Source: Desulforhopalus sp. (GTDB taxonomy: Bacteria; Desulfobacterota; Desulfobulbia; Desulfobulbales; Desulfocapsaceae). Taken from it: DNA of 7,753 bases. Where the stretch lies: assembly GCA_023231425.1 (NCBI GenBank), contig JALNVI010000099.1, positions 1 to 7,753 of the forward strand, given 5' to 3'. Shown here piece after piece: positions 6,414 to 7,753 of this stretch (positions are counted from its first letter, which is position 1; each line of letters starts with the position of its first letter). The notes under the pieces were generated by a model. It did not search any database and was not told the DNA's origin. It worked only from the letters and a program-made list of their open reading frames with translations. Position numbers and translations under genes: made by a program.

Positions 6414-6745
6414 AGATAGACTGGGCATATATGCGAAAGGGATGAGCCTCATGTAAAAAGGCCGGGGCGGTCTTTGCAGAGAAGGATATCCCTGTTGACG
6501 TGCAGGTTGAGGCGAAGAAGGTCGTTTACAACAGTGAGGATGCCTTTGCCGTGGTGGCAGAGGCATCGAAGATTGTTGTCGCCAGCGGTAAAAAGATTGC
6601 TGAATTCGATCCAAAGACTGCGGACCATGCGGAGCTCTTAAAGATGATCACCGGCCGCACTGGCAACCTTCGGGCACCGACCCTGCGTGTGGGGGATGTG
6701 TTTTATGTCGGATTTAATGTGGAGATGTACTCTTCGCTGGGATGA
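6410..6745 (+). CDS. ArsC/Spx-like thioredoxin-fold selenoprotein (TGA read as selenocysteine)
   Basis: A standard frame scan sees only the part from a GTG at 6500. Reading from the ATG at 6410, which overlaps the ferritin stop, gives MKIDWAYMRKG, then an in-frame TGA at 6443-6445, then ASCKKAGAVFAEKD, and continues to TGA at 6743-6745, 111 residues in all. The upstream 11 codons are in frame, are preceded by AGAGG at a 7-base distance, and complete a thioredoxin-fold beta strand plus active-site loop. The TGA sits exactly at the first redox position of a C-x-x-C-like motif (U12-A-S-C15). Downstream, LRAPTLRVGD (88-97, Pro90 in the cis-Pro position) and FYVGFN are typical of ArsC/Spx-like proteins. 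I recall ArsC-like families with Sec or Cys versions of this site. A SECIS-like hairpin follows the TGA. The likely role is a thiol/selenol oxidoreductase linked to iron or oxidative stress; substrate unknown. The alternative, a nonsense-mutated Cys homologue, is less likely given the hairpin and undisturbed downstream frame. Confidence 0.88.
6457..6475 (+). promoter_or_regulatory. Candidate bacterial SECIS stem-loop
   Basis: Just after the in-frame TGA (6443-6445), AAAGGCC (6457-6463) pairs with GGTCTTT (6469-6475), giving seven base pairs with one G-U, around the loop GGGGC (6464-6468). The loop starts 18 bases after the TGA and begins with G, which agrees with the general bacterial SECIS model (short upper stem, G early in the apical loop, roughly 16-37 bases from UGA). 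SelB bound here would bring Sec-tRNA to the ribosome. A weaker competing hairpin (GCCT 6446-6449 with AGGC 6459-6462) exists. Confidence 0.65.
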
Positions 6746-6785
6746 TTGCCCGGCGTGTTGTTTGAGAAAAAAGTTTGTTGCAGAG

Positions 6786-6820
6786 GGACCGTTGCCTTGT
6801 TTGGTGACGGTCCTTTTTTT
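6786..6820 (+). terminator. Intrinsic terminator of the ferritin-selenoprotein operon
   Basis: GGACCGT (6786-6792) pairs with ACGGTCC (6807-6813). The stem extends inward by four more pairs, two of them wobbles, to a 6-base loop (6797-6802). Seven T residues follow directly (6814-6820). It lies 40 bases beyond the selenoprotein stop, which supports that reading frame as a real, last gene of the unit. Confidence 0.93.
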
Positions 6821-6859
6821 ATGGGAAGGATGAAGGAAGGGAGACAGGAGAAATGAGAC

Positions 6860-6961
6860 GGGAGAAAGGGAAAAGCAAAAGGCGGAAACAGTCTTACCCC
6901 ACAACGGACGTCATCGGGTTTGGTTGCCCTGCTTTTTCCTGCCTCCTGCCTCCTTTCTCCC
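6860..6961. repeat. Intergenic repeat element, copy A (partly palindromic, MITE/REP-like)
   Basis: The element has a purine-rich left arm and a pyrimidine-rich right arm. GGGAGAAAGG (6860-6869) is exactly complementary to CCTTTCTCCC (6952-6961), and AAAAGCA (6871-6877) to TGCTTTT (6930-6936), so a transcript could fold into a long interrupted hairpin. The block 6885-6946 recurs at 7692-7753 with about 58 of 62 positions identical, and the 21-base stretch 6861-6881 recurs at 7438-7458 and 7610-7630. No reading frame or transposase is present. It is best described as a non-autonomous dispersed repeat; its mobility is inferred only. Confidence 0.75.
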
Positions 6962-7048
6962 TTTTTGTCTTGGTCTTTTTAAGAAGTTACCTGCCGGTTG
7001 AGTGATCGTGACGGAACCATGTCGGCAACGTACTCTTTACCCCTTGAA

Positions 7049-7309
7049 TCACAGAAAATTTATTGCATACTGAGTGGCAATAAGCAGAATTATGATGACT
7101 GAAGCGAGAGTGAGCCAGTTATACCATTGCCAGCTTCTCTTCCGTATCAGCTGGATACCCCACCATACCCCGGAAATAACGAGACCTACGGCGAATGGGG
7201 CAACAATTCCCCCTGTGGCACCTATAAAATTTTTGTATATTACGGCGTAGAGAATGGCGATTACGATCAATGCTGCCACCCACAGGAACTTACGGTTCGA
7301 ATTACTCAT
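7049..7309 (-). CDS. Small membrane protein of unknown function (three predicted TM helices)
   Basis: This 86-residue protein starts MSNSNRKFLWVAALIVIAIL. I chose the ATG at 7309 rather than the longer frame to 7399 because GAAGGA lies 7 bases upstream and the extra N-terminal 30 residues look non-coding. Three hydrophobic segments (about 8-25, 31-52 and 65-85) are separated by a short loop and the basic, aromatic stretch IRKRSWQWYNW (55-65), which would sit at the membrane interface. By the positive-inside rule the basic N-terminus and the RKR loop suggest these parts face the cytoplasm. I do not recognise the family and assign no function. The gene stands alone on the minus strand inside repeat-rich DNA, with no obvious operon partner and no clear terminator downstream. 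It could be a remnant, but the composition and ribosome-binding site look like a real gene. Confidence 0.68.
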   Translation of the reverse strand: MSNSNRKFLWVAALIVIAILYAVIYKNFIGATGGIVAPFAVGLVISGVWWGIQLIRKRSWQWYNWLTLASVIIILLIATQYAINFL

Positions 7310-7437
7310 TTTGGTATCCTTCGTTAATGTGTGCAGGCTTCGTTGTGCTGTCTGAATAGCTGTCGGGACAGCGGCTAAGAGCAAACGCTGGATTAACACA
7401 ATGTAAGTGCGACAGAGGCAGTTTGCAAAGGGCAGCA

Positions 7438-7458
7438 GGAGAAAGGGAAAAGCAAAAG
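7438..7458 (+). repeat. Solo copy of the 21-base purine-rich repeat
   Basis: This stretch is identical over all 21 bases to 6861-6881 and differs at one base from 7610-7630. Each copy is followed within two bases by CGG. Unlike the other two, this copy has no 62-base block after it within the next 100 bases; a GCGAAG-rich tandem stretch follows instead. It may be a truncated element. Confidence 0.75.
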
Positions 7459-7572
7459 CCGGTAATGCCTTTTGTTCACCGCGAAGAACGCGAAGGAAGG
7501 CGAAGAAAGGCGAAAAACATTTGAGAACCAGGATTGAGCTGAATTAAAGCGGGAAGGACGGAAAAGGGGAGG

Positions 7573-7614
7573 CAGGAGACTGGAGACAGGAGACTGGAGA
7601 CAGGAGACTGGAGA
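7573..7614 (+). repeat. 14-base tandem repeat, three perfect copies
   Basis: CAGGAGACTGGAGA occurs three times head to tail (7573-7586, 7587-7600, 7601-7614). The unit itself is close to a doubled 7-mer (CAGGAGA/CTGGAGA). The purine-strand asymmetry and short unit make it prone to slippage, so the copy number probably varies between strains. It forms the left arm of repeat copy B. Confidence 0.95.
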
Positions 7615-7630
7615 AAGGGAAAGGCAAAAG
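7610..7630 (+). repeat. Third copy of the 21-base purine-rich repeat
   Basis: It matches 6861-6881 and 7438-7458 except for one A-to-G change. It overlaps the last unit of the tandem repeat and begins repeat copy B, which then differs from copy A by about 55 extra bases before the shared 62-base block. Confidence 0.75.
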
Positions 7631-7691
7631 ACGGAAAGACTGGATGACTAAAAAAATCTTTTCGCTGTTCCGGCTTTCACAAGAACACCTT

Positions 7692-7753
7692 GAAACAGTC
7701 TCATCCCACAACGGGCGTCATCGGGTTTTGTTGCCCTGCTTTTTCCTGCCTCC
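7692..7753. repeat. Intergenic repeat element, copy B (62-base block, cut by the window edge)
   Basis: From GAAACAGTC to CCTGCCTCC this block matches 6885-6946 at about 58 of 62 positions without gaps; the visible differences are single-base changes. The match still runs at the last base of the window, so the pyrimidine-rich right arm seen in copy A probably continues beyond it. Confidence 0.9.

Larger units (their letters stand above)
7310..7753. other. Repeat-rich intergenic region without a supportable gene
   Basis: No credible coding frame is visible in this stretch of 444 bases. Near the membrane-protein gene, 7359-7372 holds the perfect palindrome GCTGTCGGGACAGC, preceded by another GCTGTC at 7347-7352; it could be an operator, but this is unproven. 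The rest holds the 21-base repeat (7438-7458, 7610-7630), a degenerate GCGAAG-rich tandem stretch (about 7480-7517), a perfect 14-base triplicate (7573-7614) and the second copy of the 62-base block. Confidence 0.6.

Noticed and set aside
6443..6445. The in-frame TGA as a pseudogene-making nonsense mutation
   Set aside because: The position at a redox-active residue, the SECIS-like hairpin, the intact frame on both sides and the terminator after the gene all favour selenocysteine over decay, though this needs homologue comparison.
7310..7399. 30-residue N-terminal extension of the small membrane protein
   Set aside because: The ATG at 7309 has a properly spaced GAAGGA and the hydrophobic protein begins there; the extension overlaps a palindrome and has no supporting signal.
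7480..7517. GCGAAG-rich stretch as a possible CRISPR array
   Set aside because: The units are short, degenerate and contiguous, with no spacer-repeat periodicity; it is a simple tandem repeat.

Overview
This 7.75 kb window looks like a chromosomal segment of an anaerobic or microaerobic bacterium, most likely a deltaproteobacterium in the broad sense (Desulfuromonadales or another Desulfobacterota). That placement is inferred from gene content, not from a marker gene: a two-centre desulfoferrodoxin, a bacterial ferritin, a UGA-encoded selenoprotein, and a bifunctional ATP sulfurylase/APS kinase-type protein. GC content is moderate and coding density is high up to about 6.75 kb.

Positions 1-5118 hold a minus-strand cluster. 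In transcription order it runs: Lrp/AsnC-family regulator (strong sigma70-like promoter upstream), diaminopimelate decarboxylase LysA, a hairpin terminator, an unusual single-polypeptide fusion of endonuclease III and exonuclease III, an ATP sulfurylase-like/APS kinase protein with a degenerate sulfurylase active site, and the start of a macro-domain protein that runs off the left edge. The spacing (10, 57, 57 and 12 bases) suggests one operon with partial attenuation after lysA. The fusion would put damaged-base removal and AP-site cleavage in one protein.

Positions 5200-6820 are an oxygen/iron-defence locus around a divergent intergenic region. Desulfoferrodoxin (superoxide reductase) reads left and ends at a textbook terminator. 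Ferritin reads right. Directly overlapping the ferritin stop codon (ATGA) is a gene that ordinary ORF calling truncates: an ArsC/Spx-like thioredoxin-fold protein of 111 residues in which an in-frame TGA (6443-6445) most likely encodes selenocysteine in a U-x-x-C motif. A bacterial SECIS-like stem-loop lies at the expected distance downstream, and the operon closes with an intrinsic terminator. This is the main hidden feature of the window.

Positions 6821-7753 are mostly non-coding and repeat-rich, with one small minus-strand membrane protein (86 residues, three predicted TM helices). Two near-identical 62-base blocks, three copies of a 21-base purine-rich motif and a 14-base tandem repeat mark a dispersed, partly palindromic intergenic repeat family. 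The right-hand copy is cut by the window edge.
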